The position numbers and the translations under genes are program-made. Below, piece by piece: positions 49,521 through 62,800 of a DNA stretch of 64,000 nt. The stretch is from Oreocharis arfaki (lineage: Eukaryota > Chordata > Aves > Passeriformes > Paramythiidae). The stretch lies in assembly GCA_013398015.1 (NCBI GenBank), contig VZRR01007600.1:310001-374000 (forward strand), written 5' to 3'. The notes below the pieces were generated by a model, which saw only the letters and a list, made by a program, of their open reading frames with translations, had not been told where the DNA came from and did no database searches. The number at the start of each line of letters is the position of its first letter. The stretch's first letter is position 1.

Positions 49521-52500
49521 CACAGTTTAATGCAGTAACAAGGATTTATCAATAGCAAAACACCCAGAAGTGATGTCCATGTAAATGCAAAATTGTTGTG
49601 AAATTTTATTTGATTCGTAATGATCTAACCATGCTGTGGGCAAAAAGATACCGGGAATCTTCAATGCCCACAGCACAGTTTGAAATAGAAGAGCGTTCTA
49701 AAAGTCATGCTAACATCTCCGGGAACTGCAAACCACCAAGAAGTAAAAACATTGCAAAAAATGATCTGATGCATCTAGGATCTAATGCATCCTTACTGAT
49801 CTTAGAGCAGGTATGAAGGCAGATATCCATTCTGCTGGGATCCAAATGTGTATACTGAAATAAGGTAGTACAAGCACAGAAAACTGTTAAGCCAATATAT
49901 CTGCTGGAGGAGGGAGACACTGCAGTATTTTCTTCCAGATCTCCTGTGAGCTACCAGCTGCTGTGTTAATCATTAATGAGACCATCCATTTTTATAGTAT
50001 GGGAGGTGAACCAAAAAATTCATGGTTTGGTTTTCACTTCATTTCAAATCAGTTTGTTGGAAAAGAAACCATGCCTCCAGCAAGGAAGAGCCACTGTAAT
50101 ACAACACTGTATCAATGACATTCATGTACACAGAGGAGAAAATCACAGCGGATCTGGAAGGTTAACAACAGAAACAGACACTCAAGACACTTTTTTGGGT
50201 GTCTACTACTGTTGATATTACAATCATGGACAATTCCTGTGTATGGGAAACCAGCTGTACAGATTCACTGGTCAGAAGCAGCAATTTTGTCCACAAGCTG
50301 GAGTTTTTACTAAACCCAGATACAGGTACATGGTCCCTGTACTTTGGCCATCTCCCTTTCCCACCCAAGATTTTCTAGCAGTTTCTTTGAAAGCAGCATT
50401 TTGTATTGAGTAACTATGTTCTGATTATTTTGTAGGTCAGTGTATCTTGCTGCTATAATTGTCCCTTTTTAGGCAGGCTTTTACCATAGCAACAGGAATA
50501 AGAAAGATTTTAGAAACAGGAATATATGAATAGGAATACAAGAAACAATGAATAAGGGACAACAGATAAAAAAGAGAAACTGCCTTAGCTTTTTGATGCT
50601 GTCTGGATTTCCAATGGACAATAGTGGCTTCCTTCAAACTCGTACTTTAGAAAACAAAATTGAAGCATGGTCTATGAAAGCTGATGGAGATATACAAGCC
50701 CCGAGTAAGGCTGACAAAATTTGGGGCTCGGGGACTGCAGCTTTATGAAGGAAGATTTGTAATTTCTGATTATTTGAATCTCAGCAAAGAGAAAGAACAT
50801 GTTGGCTCCAAAAGGCTGAGTCTACGACCTCCTGCTGGAGGAGAAAAAGGGGAGATGTACATCCTACTCATGCTAGCTGACCACAGTCAGTCCAGAAGTG
50901 ACTTCAATAGCAGTTCTCCTTCCAGTCCTTCATGCCATTCTCCTCCTTCATTTTAAAATTCTTCTTTTACTAACAACATATGTAATGCCATACTGGCCGG
51001 CTGAGGAGATGGCAGTGAAAATGATCAGAAAATGTTGTGATTTCCATTTTCTGATGAGAGCAGTGGATTTAAAAAAAAAACCCCAACAACAAGCTCCCAC
51101 AACAAGCACTGGCATAACAGGCAGGCAGCCTGAGCAGCTGTGTATGACAAAATCACAACTGGCCAAATACTATTAACTATAATAGACGACCCCTTACCTA
51201 CTGCTATGGAAAAATACACTAAGGCAATGCTATTTTCTTTAACCAGTTCACATGTGTGATGTCCCTAGGGCTAGAAAAAATGGCGTGGAAAAATGCTGCA
51301 CTGTATTCAGAGAGACAAAGCCAGTGAAGTCCAAACTCCATAGATACAGAGACAGGTGTAGCAAGTAAGAGAAGGGTTCCTGTCTTTACTCTTATTTTGC
51401 TGGCACATTTAAATTCGAAGTCAAATTGGTACCCGTTTTAATGGACAGTGACATCGTCCTATTCTGCTCTGCTGAGTGGCTGATGTCAAACTGCCAGGCT
51501 ATTTTGTGCCAGGAAAAGGCCCGTTTAAGCCCTGGATGAGTTAACACCTTCTCCTTCTTCCTCTTGGCAGCTTTGAGTCATGCTCACTGGTTTTCTGGCC
51601 AGGGGCTGGCTCAAAAGGAATCCCATCCATTTATACTGCAGCTTGAACAGACTGAGATCACATCAACTGGAAAAAAAATTAAATCCACCCTTCACTTTGT
51701 CCAAGATTTGCACACACAATCAAAGTGAGGAAGCAGTTAATGTGACTGCAATTAAATCAATGAACTGAGGAAAGTTTTATTTCTAAAGATTTTAATGTTA
51801 AAAATTATTTCAGTTATGCCCTCACAGACACCCTCCACTAGAATTACTGCATTAAGTATAAAATCAGATTTTGTTTATGCCAGTTTTGAAGATATCACTC
51901 TAACCTTTCAACAAATCTTTATTTCCTTGACAAGTGGTTAAATCTGTGCACCACGAAAAGTAAGAAGAGACAAGATTATGGTTGCTTTGAAAGTTAAGTC
52001 AGAGCAGATGAAGCTGAACTACTGACATCACCCAAATCATAATCAGAAATAACTCATCAAGGTTACCTCTTTGCACACAGTACAGTATTACAAATAGTGA
52101 TTTACATAGCACTGCAGTCATAGACTGTACTACCCTGAAGAACCTGTACATAACCAGTGACAGGCCAGTGCCCCACCTGAAGGAACCTGTAGAGAGATAC
52201 AGTACAATGCGACCCAATGATAATGCTGGCTACACATCAGCATGGAACTAAGTTCTTCACCTTCACTTCACACACAAAAGCACCAGGCTCCATCAAACAT
52301 CCCAAAAAGTCACAGTAAACCCCCTCCCGACCTCAGTAGCTGCACAACTTGTAAACACATGGTATTAACCTAATTAACCCATGGAGAGACCAACACTGCA
52401 TGCAGACTGCTGCCCTGCTGCAGAACTCCCCACTGCAATGCCCACCCCCATCCCTGCCCTGTTGTACTGCAGTGCTCCAGCCACGCTGCACTAGGCTATG

Positions 52501-53070
52501 CCTAGCCTTTCAGACCTTGGAGACCTTTCAGACCACCACAAACTCGTTACCAACTCTCGAGCAAAGCAACTCTAAAGAATGCTTCATGGTGCTATCAACA
52601 CACCTGCCGCAAGATGCTTCCTGTCTGAGCCACCCCAAGAGCTGTTGCAGTCTGCCACTCTTAGCTCCCATTTAAATGGAACTAACTTCTGTGCTTGCAG
52701 AGCAGCCCTGACATGGGCTTTGGTGTCTGGTGAAAGCTCTGGAAAATGCCAGGCATGTCTCCCTGTTCACCCCCCTGGGCTGCACCGCAAGCCTTCCACC
52801 TGCTGCCTCACCCTGCCTGGCAAGGAGCTATATTTAAGCCATGATTACAACATACAAACTATGCAGACATATTAATCCAATAGTATTACTGGATAATCAT
52901 ACCAACAGCCTTGGGGCCTCACCCTGCAAAAGATCACAAAAGCAAGTAACTCGACAGAACTCTTAGAGTACAGAGGGTCTCACAAGACAGTTATGTTTGC
53001 AGGTGTTATCTTTTGGATAGCCAGACAAAGCCACATCACCTCCCATTTTTCTTCAAATGCCTCCTTCACG

Positions 53071-53108
53071 AAAAAAAGGAAAAAAAAAGAAAAAAAAGGG
53101 AAAAAAAT
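53071..53108. repeat. A-rich low-complexity tract
   Basis: Runs of 7-9 A separated by G or GG, in intron 1. No retrocopy was recognised upstream. Confidence 0.75.
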
Positions 53109-55540
53109 TAGATTAAAACACCCAGAAATGTCTCATCAAATGGACTAAAACAAATACATGGTATCTTAGGCTCTGCACTTCCAAACCATTACACTTAGTC
53201 ATTTTTTTTAACCCAGTGAGCTATCAACACACATCCCTCATTGTCATGCCAATGCTATCCAGATCATATTTCATAGGAAAAGATTCAGGCTAGATATAAT
53301 CTGGCCACCAACATGCGTTTATAATTAAGCAGCTATTGCAGCATTAACCATCTTGTAGTTCCTCCTTGAAGACACTTGAGACTTACATGCCTCTCATTGC
53401 ACCCCAGTTATTTAGCCTGAAGAACTGCTCATGTCTACCCCTGCTGATAGAAGCTAGGGTGCTGCATGGGGGCACTGATCATTTGACTTTCATTCCAGCC
53501 ATTGCCTTTGTATGGACTTGGGTTTGGCTTCTCTGTCAAGACGAGCAGAGCTTTCGTCCAGCTGCATGCAGCTGGCCAACATCTGCAGTTTGGGTTTTGT
53601 TTCAGAAAGCACTTATCTCCAGCCCACTGAGGATGCTGCCAGCAGAGAGACCGCAGCAGGAATCACTGAGAGGGGCCTGGAGGTGTCCCTGTGCACAGCT
53701 AGTACTCCTTAATGCCATGTCCCATCAGTGCTCCCACACTTCCCAGGGACATTATTGTTCCTCTCAACAGATAAGAAGATAAAGATGACGAGAGGTATCA
53801 GATCAATGGTGGGTGAACAGACCCAGCTGCCAATACTTGTCTCTGAAACACACAGTCTAAAGATGCTAGTGCTGGAAAGTTTTTATTTCTCAGAGACTTG
53901 GCTAGAAAGCTGTTCAAGGATTTCTATGACAAATGGCAAGGCAAGCTCTGTGGTCAGCAGGGAGTCTGGCTCACACTCTCTCCCAGGTCCTTTGTTGCCA
54001 TTTTCTTTGACCACAAGCAGGAAAATCCACTTCAAAAGCCAGGAAATTCCACCAGACTGACAGCTAATGAGAGATGCTGGGGTAAAGATCTTGGAGGCTG
54101 CTGCAGAAATGCCTTTAAATAGATCATGAGCCTGTACCACAACATTAACCTTCTATGACAGACTAGGGGAAATCACTTCCCTGTGTTCACCACGTAAGAA
54201 GTGTGGCTGCAGAGACAGTGATGCTCTTGAGCTTCCATAGGCAGGGCTTTTGAGGACTTCGTTCTACTCTCAGCCCCACCAATTTCACTTAGTATATTGA
54301 GCATACAGCTTTATACATGTCCCCACTTAAAGTGCGACTTCCACCATGCACACCCCAGCACTAAACATAATGTTTGACCTTCCACTATTTCCCAGAGAAT
54401 TAATTTCAGGTTTTTTGTTTGTTTTGGGGGTTTGGGGGGATGCGGTTGTGGTTGCCTGTGACAGACCACATCTTCAGGCTGTAGCACAGAAATAGATGGG
54501 GAGTGAGAATCATGCCTGGTATCTGAAGGGCTGTACAAAGAGTCAGCAATCTGAAGCCCCTGTTGACATCTGTCAACCCCTTTAAAAACTGCAAACCACA
54601 TTCATTTAAGCACTTTGGCATCCTTAAAGATAAAAACCAATCCTTGTGCAGCCATTAGCAGGAAAGCTGCTGTAGAAGCCAGTTGTAGGATGCAGACAAT
54701 TGTTTACGGGTCACTTCAGTTGTCCTGCTCAAACAAAAGGAGCAGAGAAACAACAAATCCTCTCCTTGAAGCTGCAAATTTCATTCCACATATTCAAGCA
54801 AACACACTCCTGTCTACTGCAGTCACAGACTGGGCAACAACATGTTCCCATGCAGAATCCTGTAACTGGGGGATCCCAGTGGACAGGATTCAAAAAGGGC
54901 AGCTGCATTAGGGCACCTTCCAGATCCTTTTGAAATGAGAAGACATGTCTGGAAGAGCCAAGAAAATCTCTAAACGTAGAAGAAGCTTTTCTTCTTGTTG
55001 TTCTTGGACTAATGCCCTCCTGCTATTCAGAGCCACAGCTGCTGGTCACTTGGCTGCCTACAGTCCGAGTCTAAATGCAGGGCAGTATGCCAGCTCATGA
55101 CTTGGCAGGACACTTTTGCCACAGTGCTACTGCCAAGCGACCACGAATTTAAGCAGGCAGTCTGCCTGCACCACATTTTAAGTGCCACTGCTTTTGTGGC
55201 AACTGCTCCTTTGCATGCATGACTAAGTGCTAGCACTATGTCCTACCAAACCTTGATCCTGGCATACTCTGCCCTTGCAGTCACAGGAGTTGGGAGTGAG
55301 GGCAAAAAATTCTGTCCCTCAGAGGAGAAGGAACTTTATTTTGCTCAACAGTGAAAGCTCAGCTCATCTCAAAACACTGCCAACCAGAAGAGTAGAAAGC
55401 AAAGGGCAAAACACCTCTACATCAACAGTCTGATTCAAAGCCTTTCATCAGTGACTGGCCCTAACCTCCTGCTGTGGGAGCAGACACTCTCAAAATCCAA
55501 CTGCCCCACCTCTAGATGAGCAAATCAGCTCTGCAAAGAA

Positions 55541-55590
55541 AGACAGAGAGAGTGAGAGAGAGAGAGAGAGAGAGGGAGGGAGAGAGAAAA
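55541..55590. repeat. (GA)n microsatellite
   Basis: An almost pure GA dinucleotide tract with a single T interruption and two GGGA variants, in intron 1. It is probably length-polymorphic. Confidence 0.9.
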
Positions 55591-57320
55591 AAGGAGTCTG
55601 TGCAACTGTCTGCCAAGCAGACAGGTGATCACAAAGTAGGTGTCTAAAAACCCATTTAGGGCATCAAAACTGTCAAGATCTATGTGAAAACTTACTCTGA
55701 AACTCGTGATGGGCTTCGATCATCTTTTTTTTATGCTTGTTAAAGATACCACAAGCTTTTCCTTGCAGACTTAAATTTTGGGCACATGAGAAAATTAAAA
55801 AGAAATCAATATGCCCAAAGCTTTCTAATCTTCTCACCAATGATGTATATTCCAATAGAACAGAAAAATGACTCATGGGTCTCGTCTGAAGCATTCTTTG
55901 CACAATGTCTGGAAGGCCTGATTTGCATTAGCACTCTATGAGACAAAAAATCCACACAAACCAGGGGTCCAGCAGGAAAGAAAACCCAGTTTGTCAGGAT
56001 CCGAATAGTAACGAAAACCGAATGCTCTTAATTAGCTTTCTTACTTGTAAACTGAGGGAAATCAGGGTGAGTTCCTGCCTCAGCTGCTGCAAGGCAGGAG
56101 CTGCAGCAGGATAGTGCAGCAGTACCCACTCTGCAACAGTCACTGCATCACCCGTCCACCGACACTACCCTGAAATGACTCCTGTCTTAGTACGGGCACA
56201 CATCCTTTACCTCCAGAGAAGCAGAAACCTCCTGACCATACAGATGTGAGTACAGATTGCATCCAGACCAGCACCATTTCATTTTGTTAAGCTCTACTTA
56301 TTTGTCACAATAAAACCCTTCCTTCCTTCTTAATATCTCGGGTGTAGAGCTGACAAGTGAAAACATCTGAAAGGCTCCTTCTAGAAATGAGAAGTTGAGA
56401 GATGTGCCTTTTCTTGACAAAAATATTAATTATTCTGAACCTCTGGCAGGTGACATAGCTCTTAAGATAAAGAGCTATGCTGGTACAAGTGCAGGCCAGG
56501 AAATCCTGAGCAGCAGGATAAGCAAGAAAGTCATGAAATCTGCACATCAGTCAGATATGGCATCTCCTGTACACTGATAACTGTCACTACGGTAAGACAC
56601 AGAAATTAATAACTAGAGAAAATGTCCTCCCTACATCCTGTGAAAATGATTTTCCATGCATGGCACATCTTTAAGAGGTCAATAAAACATTTTTAGGATG
56701 ACATATACCCTGGTGCATGCCATAAATAAGAGTATGCATTTGACCCAGCCATGACTTTCAGTGACAGCTCTTTAAGGCCCAAGGAGAAGAAACAGTGCAG
56801 TTAAGCACAAAAAGGAAACAGTAAACTGTGCTGTGTGCCAGCATTTTACCCATATTCCTTTTCAGTCCAACCTGCCTAACATACAGTAAAACACTTTCAC
56901 TATTGTTCATTTAGCTTTAATATGTTTAACTCCAACACCTAACTTAATATATTGAACACCTTTGTGTTTTTTTTCTAAAATAAATACGTATCTCTTCTTT
57001 CTGCAACAGATCCATGATGCTGCTTCTTCTTCAGTGAGACAAACAGCTATGCCACTGAGATGCCTTCAACACCAGTTTTTAAACTTTATGGACATATCCC
57101 ACGCTAATTACTAACCTGAGTACATCCTTGTAGTTACTTAAGGCCCTGTCTGCCCCAGCCCACCAAACGGGGCAAATAATGCTGCTTTGGATGCTGGCAC
57201 ACTTCTGGGCAGAGCATTAACCCCTGCCCATGAGCACCCTCCCTGCCAGCAGCAGAGACAGGGGATGGTCCCCATGGCCCTGCATTGGTGAGGTGGCAGC
57301 AAGGATTAGAGCTCCTCACT

Positions 57321-57337
57321 CACTCACTCAGTGAGTG
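57321..57337. repeat. Inverted repeat with 7-bp arms
   Basis: CACTCAC and GTGAGTG flank TCA. It arises within a CACT/AGTG-rich stretch, so it may be a by-product of a small simple repeat. It lies in intron 1. Confidence 0.75.
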
Positions 57338-59323
57338 CTGAGTGAAGGATGTCATCTACCACCCAGCAATCTCTGAATGAAATTCTATCCCCATGCTTCA
57401 TACTTCCTGTACAGATTTAACTGTAAAAGTGCAAGTCTGGCTGAGGAATATGTTTGTCAGACCAGATGGACCTTGATGTGCATAATTTCTTTGTGGAGAC
57501 TTGGCCTAAGCCTGCAAAAGCAAAGCCCCAGTGAGGGATTTCTGGTCTTCTGAGCATGACTATGATATTATCCAAAAGTAAATTTCAGTGTCTCCTCCCA
57601 TTTTCACATAGCAAATAATGCTGAATTTGACTCAATAGAGGATTTAAGAAACAGTACATCACGTTTTGGGAATGGAAAAAAAAAAGTTCTGTATGCCAAA
57701 CTTTGAACAGAAAATTTGTATTTTTACTTATTAAACAAAAGAATAACCCCTATCAAGATGGAATTACTTCTGTCTGTGGGAGCACTAACAAGTGTAAAAA
57801 CGATAATCAGATAATCACCATGCTGGTTGATTATAACTATTCTACAAGTAGTAGTAACAGGTATTTTTATATGTCACCCAATTAATAGGACTATATAAAT
57901 TCTGCCATGCTTCAAATACGTTTGTCTATGTACTGCTCTGATCTGGTAAAAGGTGTAATGCCTAAGTGAGAAAATAAAATGCTTACCACAAAGGAAGGTT
58001 TTCTGTAAGTTTGAACCCAATTACTCAGAGCCTCGAATTTCAATAACAGCAGCTGGGAAAAAAAATCCTTCAGCGTCACAGAGCAGATTCTTCCTGCTAC
58101 AGGGAAGTATAAACTGGACTGTGGACCACATTTAAATAAATTTATCTTCAGTTGTTACAGTAGGAGGAGAAGAAAGCCCCCACCACCCAAGGGTCCTGAT
58201 AATGGGAATAGAAAAAAATATCCTGTGAAACTGTAGGTAACTTGCTTACTCGCTCAACAGTAAGATAAAGAATAGTATCTGCAATAAATGAACTTTGGGC
58301 TAAAATAATTTGCATATTTCCAGGTCCCCTGGAAGCAGTCTTCAATCTGTTAGAAGTTAAAAATAAAGAAATACATCACTCCCATTTTTTTAAATGAGAT
58401 GAAATATCAGAACCAACAAAATTTAAAGCTGATGATTTGTAGAACCCAGTATCTGCATCACCTTTCTGCATTAATTCACTGCTTTGTGTATTCTGCAAAT
58501 GTTTCTCTCCAACAGACATATGGGTGATTAGGGTTTCCAGTAGGGCTCTGATGATTGCTCCATGGAAGCAAAGACACCAAGAACAGCTGTAGGAAACAGA
58601 TGTGCCACTTAGGGCACCTTCGGTGAATGGCCAAGGGATGAACTTCATATGCTTAGTTCAGAATTCCCTTATTAAAAAAGGCTATAAAACCCCTTTTATT
58701 GCCTATGTTTTTAGCCTATCTCCACTTGGAAATAGACATTCTGGTAGTAAAAGCTGCATTGGAGTGAGTGAAAGAGAAGAGCTGCAATGGGCAGGGCAGT
58801 AGCTGTAGCTCCTAGGCCCTTTCCTGGGCTAAACCGAAATTGAGTCTTCACGTTTTTAAGTATAAAGTTCCAGCTCTGAGAAACACAGCAGCAGCCACAG
58901 CAGCTGGATGGCAAAGTCATAACCTGCACAAATAGTTATTCTTTATTCTGGGAAAAAAAATAGTCTGGTAATTCGGAGAAGGCAGTGCACAACTTAGTGA
59001 AGAAATACAAGATGTGACATCTACGATGGAGAAATCTCCATCCTGTAAGAAGATCATCATCCAAACATAAGCAAAATACTAGGGAAATTTTTTGGAAATG
59101 ATAAATGCAGTAAACAGGGATACCAACTGGGGAAAAAAGCAAGGGTAGTTGGAAGGACAAACCAGACATGTCAGCAAGCAATATGAGTCTCACAGGCTTC
59201 TGACAATTTGCCAAAGGAGGCTTTATTCTGAGTTAAGTTTCCTTAATCAGAAATAGTCTAAATACTCCTGATACTGGTTTTACAACAGTGCTAAATTTCC
59301 AAATGTTTACCTTAGGGCCCCTC

Positions 59324-59338
59324 TTTTTTTTTTTTTTT
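59324..59338. repeat. Poly-T tract (15 T)
   Basis: A homopolymer run in intron 1, preceded by GGGCCCCTC and followed by AAAC. Confidence 0.8.
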
Positions 59339-59784
59339 AAACAAAGATGAGTTACAGCCACTCAGGAGTACTGTGAAAAGAGTTGAAACGAAGGACTAAG
59401 TAAAGACCAAATAGTCATAAGGTGTGGCAGTGCACACCTACTCAGGCCGGATGAACCCAGGAATGCAGGAGCAAAAATGCTGACAAAAATATGTCCCCTT
59501 TCCCTGAAAGTGGCTGCTGTGACCAAAGGGCTGGAGAGCATCTCCTGGAAAGGGCAGGGGGAGCAGAGAGAGATGCCACTGTGTTCTAGGCAAGGAAATT
59601 GCTACTTCTGCATTAAATAAGTTACTCAAGTTCTCATCAGAAAGATTTATAAAACAAAGACAGGTAGAGAGATAAGGAGAAACCAGGTCAGTTCCTGGAA
59701 AAGAAAACTACGGTGGCAAGCCATTGGAGTTACTTAAGCTTATCAACAGATAGTGGATAACTTAAACCCAGCTGACCTTCAGCT

Positions 59785-59855
59785 TCAAGTTACCTGAAAT
59801 CCTTTGCCTCAAGTTACCTGCAGTCCTGTGCCTCAAATTATTCCATTCCTGTTCC
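59785..59855. repeat. 24-bp minisatellite, three degenerate copies
   Basis: Copy 1 (59785-59808) and copy 2 (59809-59832) share TCAAGTTACCTG and differ at only a few bases in their second halves. Copy 3, from 59833, is more divergent (TCAAATTATTCC). The period is exactly 24 bp between the first two copies. It lies in intron 1. Confidence 0.85.
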
Positions 59856-62800
59856 ATTTAAAACCTACCAATAAACTTTAAAGGGCACAGAAATACAGAT
59901 AAACCAGTTAAAAAGGATTTATTCTTTCCAGTTTCTGCAAAACATGCGCTTTCACCGCAACCTCCTTCCTGCACCTAGTCTGTCGAAGTACAGCGACAGT
60001 GGTTACTGAAGCATCAGTCCTGTCCTCTCTGCCTGGACAGACATTTTCATCTTAGTGCTGATCTACTCCTCTGTCACTTCGGTGATAATCTGTCATGATC
60101 CCGTCACGTAAAAATCACAAAGAAAAGAAGACTACCTTTGCATTAAGTTCAAGTCATCCCAGCTGCCTCAGTCTAAAACTGTAGATTACTCATGTCCAGG
60201 CTGGGTATTATCTGAAAGACCTCCTCTGTGGCTTCTCTATAAAACAACGATCATTTCATGACCAGCTGATCCTTCCTCAGGACAGTCATCTACAACCCAG
60301 CTCATACGTCCAACTTACCATATGCCCTCTCAGTGCTGAACACAGAGCCAAGCTCAGATGAGACTGTAGGCAACACACATCAGACACTAACGGGGAAAGC
60401 ACGGCAGTCTTTGGGTGACTCCCCACTCTACAGGTGCCACGGCCTGTTTGTGGGCACGTCCAGAAATACTGCTCAGAAAGGTACAACACAATTACTGTAA
60501 ATTTCATTCCACCTTTGCATAGGGCTGGAAACTCTATGATCCTGGTGTCCCACATTGTATTTCTAAACACACCCTTACTACAAATAGCAAGGTCCAAATC
60601 ACAGGAGTCCAAAGGCAAGTTACAACTCTAAACAAGTGGTGTCATCAAAAAGCTTGGAGATGTATTTTTACTTGTTTACACAAACTTTCAGGTTATGAAG
60701 AACAAGAATAAGATAGCCCAGAGATGCTGTGAAAGGAGTTTGAGTAACATTTACTTTTGTCTACTTTGAAGGAACAAAATGCTGGTAGAAGGAAAAAAAA
60801 TAACTCTTTACCTAGACTGAAAAGCAAAGACAGTAAGTGCTCAGTATTGAGGTGTTCTGCAAGTTAAGCCTTTCTGATGCACTGTTCCAGGTAATGACTC
60901 TTTCCCTGCCTATAAAACCCAGTTTCATCCCAAAATAGAATTGGCTTTAACAATTGAGGTCAAATTTTGAGAAAATAAAGAACTTCAGCCATAAAGAACA
61001 GCTTGTCAGAAGACTCAACAAAACTGTAACACCCAGATGAATCCAGCTAAACTCACCAGGAACCCCCTCTCCCAACTTCCAAACAAAATGAATTTACTTG
61101 GAGAACAAACAATCCTGCCCCAAACTGTGTAAATCACATGGAAATTGCTTCCAAATATAGAAATCTACCAAGGAGTTACAACTAGACTAATTTTTCTCCC
61201 CTAGAGCTCTATTTACAAAATTGCTTGAGAGACACGAGTAAGCAAAAGCCTCTCTTGGTCTGGGAGATCACTGCACAAGGTACCCAGTCAGGCTGCTGAG
61301 CTCAGCCTCCTTCTCCCAAGGAGCCAAGCAAGCTTTTCCTACTGTCCATACAGAGAGTCCCCTAACCATACAGGTATATGGCACTCTTGAAGGAGATTCA
61401 GATCAGAAAAGCCAATATCCTGAACAGAAAAAGATGTTTGTAAGCCAGCTTGCTAGGAGAACAAGTTTTCCAGCCAACCTACAAGCAGTTCATACTCAAG
61501 CCAAACAACCTGCTTGAGCTCCTCAGAGTGGGTGGAAAAGCCACCCAGAAGTAGTGTAGTCTCTGACGGAAGCAATGATGAGATGGTAACTGAAGACCTA
61601 TCTCACGTCCTCTGAGTGAGGACCACATCTGCAACATTTTAACTCTGCGGACTAATTAGCTGTGTCTTGAATCATCACTAAGGCTAGACTTAAAAACAGC
61701 ATTTTGACAGAAATGCACCAGAGTTCCGGTTCAGGGTAGGACATTCACAACTTTCAAAAAAGATCTTTCCTCTCAAAGCACCTCCTCATTGCCTTCCTGT
61801 ATCAAGGGTGTCGCTCAGCTCGACCTGCCTCCGTCCCTCAGGTGTTTTCCTAGGAACACCCGCTGGAGAGCCTGCCTTTCCTGAGCGCTTCCTGCACTCA
61901 CTCGCAGACAGTACCACTGGCAGTGCTGCAGATGCACCCGTATTGTGCAGGAAAAGGAAAGACACTTTCAAACCATATCTTTACCCATGAGGATGCAAGC
62001 ACAGTGCAGGCAGAGGTGATCCAAAATAAAAAAATCAAAACTAATCAGGAAAGCCCTTAAGCATTCTGATTTAACAAAGGAGAACAAACATATTCCAACG
62101 CCAAAGCACCTAATGATTTTAATTAAAAACTTCCCTCCTCTGCAAAGTTTCAGTCTTTTAATTTATTAAAAGCTTGTAATTAAGATGTAAACAAAAGTTC
62201 TAAACCTTGCCATTTCCTGTGCAAAGGAAATTCTGATTATTTTTTTTAATATGTCATTAGTCGGTTTGATTCAGACAGAAATTTTATCATTTAAATCTCC
62301 AAGTAAAAAGACCTAAACAACTGCTGCCAAAAGAAATTTAAGGCAAGAAATAAAAGCTTTCAGTGATGTAACAATAGTGGATCCAGGAGAATAAGCAGCC
62401 TTGCAGAGGCTGCATCTGGCAGGGGAATACTTGACAAGACTGTCAGCATTCTCCTGAGTGCCAGACTTCTTCTAATTTGCACCTTCAAACCTATGCATTT
62501 GTTCACCGAGATACAATAAGGAAAAAGTGCCATTCTTGTTCCTTGTGCTGCCACGCAGTGCACACTCCATCAGCTCAGTGGGGTGACACGTCTCAGACAC
62601 TCGGTCTTATTAAAGACCTGCACTCGTTAGCTATGCAAGAGAACACACTGTCTGGCCACCTACTGCTCCTATAAGGCCAAATACATCTGTCTCTGATCTG
62701 GGCTGGATTCACCACCACCTACATCCTTCCTCTGGATTCCTCTGTGCATGGGTGACTTCAGGATGGTGCTCCCAAACAAATGAATCCAAAACTACCTTGT

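Noticed and set aside
53366..53782. 138-codon plus-strand open frame, the longest by length
   Set aside because: Starts at an arbitrary Met, has no domain or splice signals, and sits in intron 1. Frames of this size are expected by chance in 64 kb.
54411..54442. G-rich stretch as a G-quadruplex
   Set aside because: Only two long G-runs are present (GGGGG and GGGGGG). Four tracts would be needed for a simple intramolecular quadruplex.
62101..62175. AT-rich palindromes (TTTTAATTAAAA near 62117 and CTTTTAAT-TT-ATTAAAAG at 62155-62172)
   Set aside because: Short AT-only palindromes are expected by chance in this base composition.
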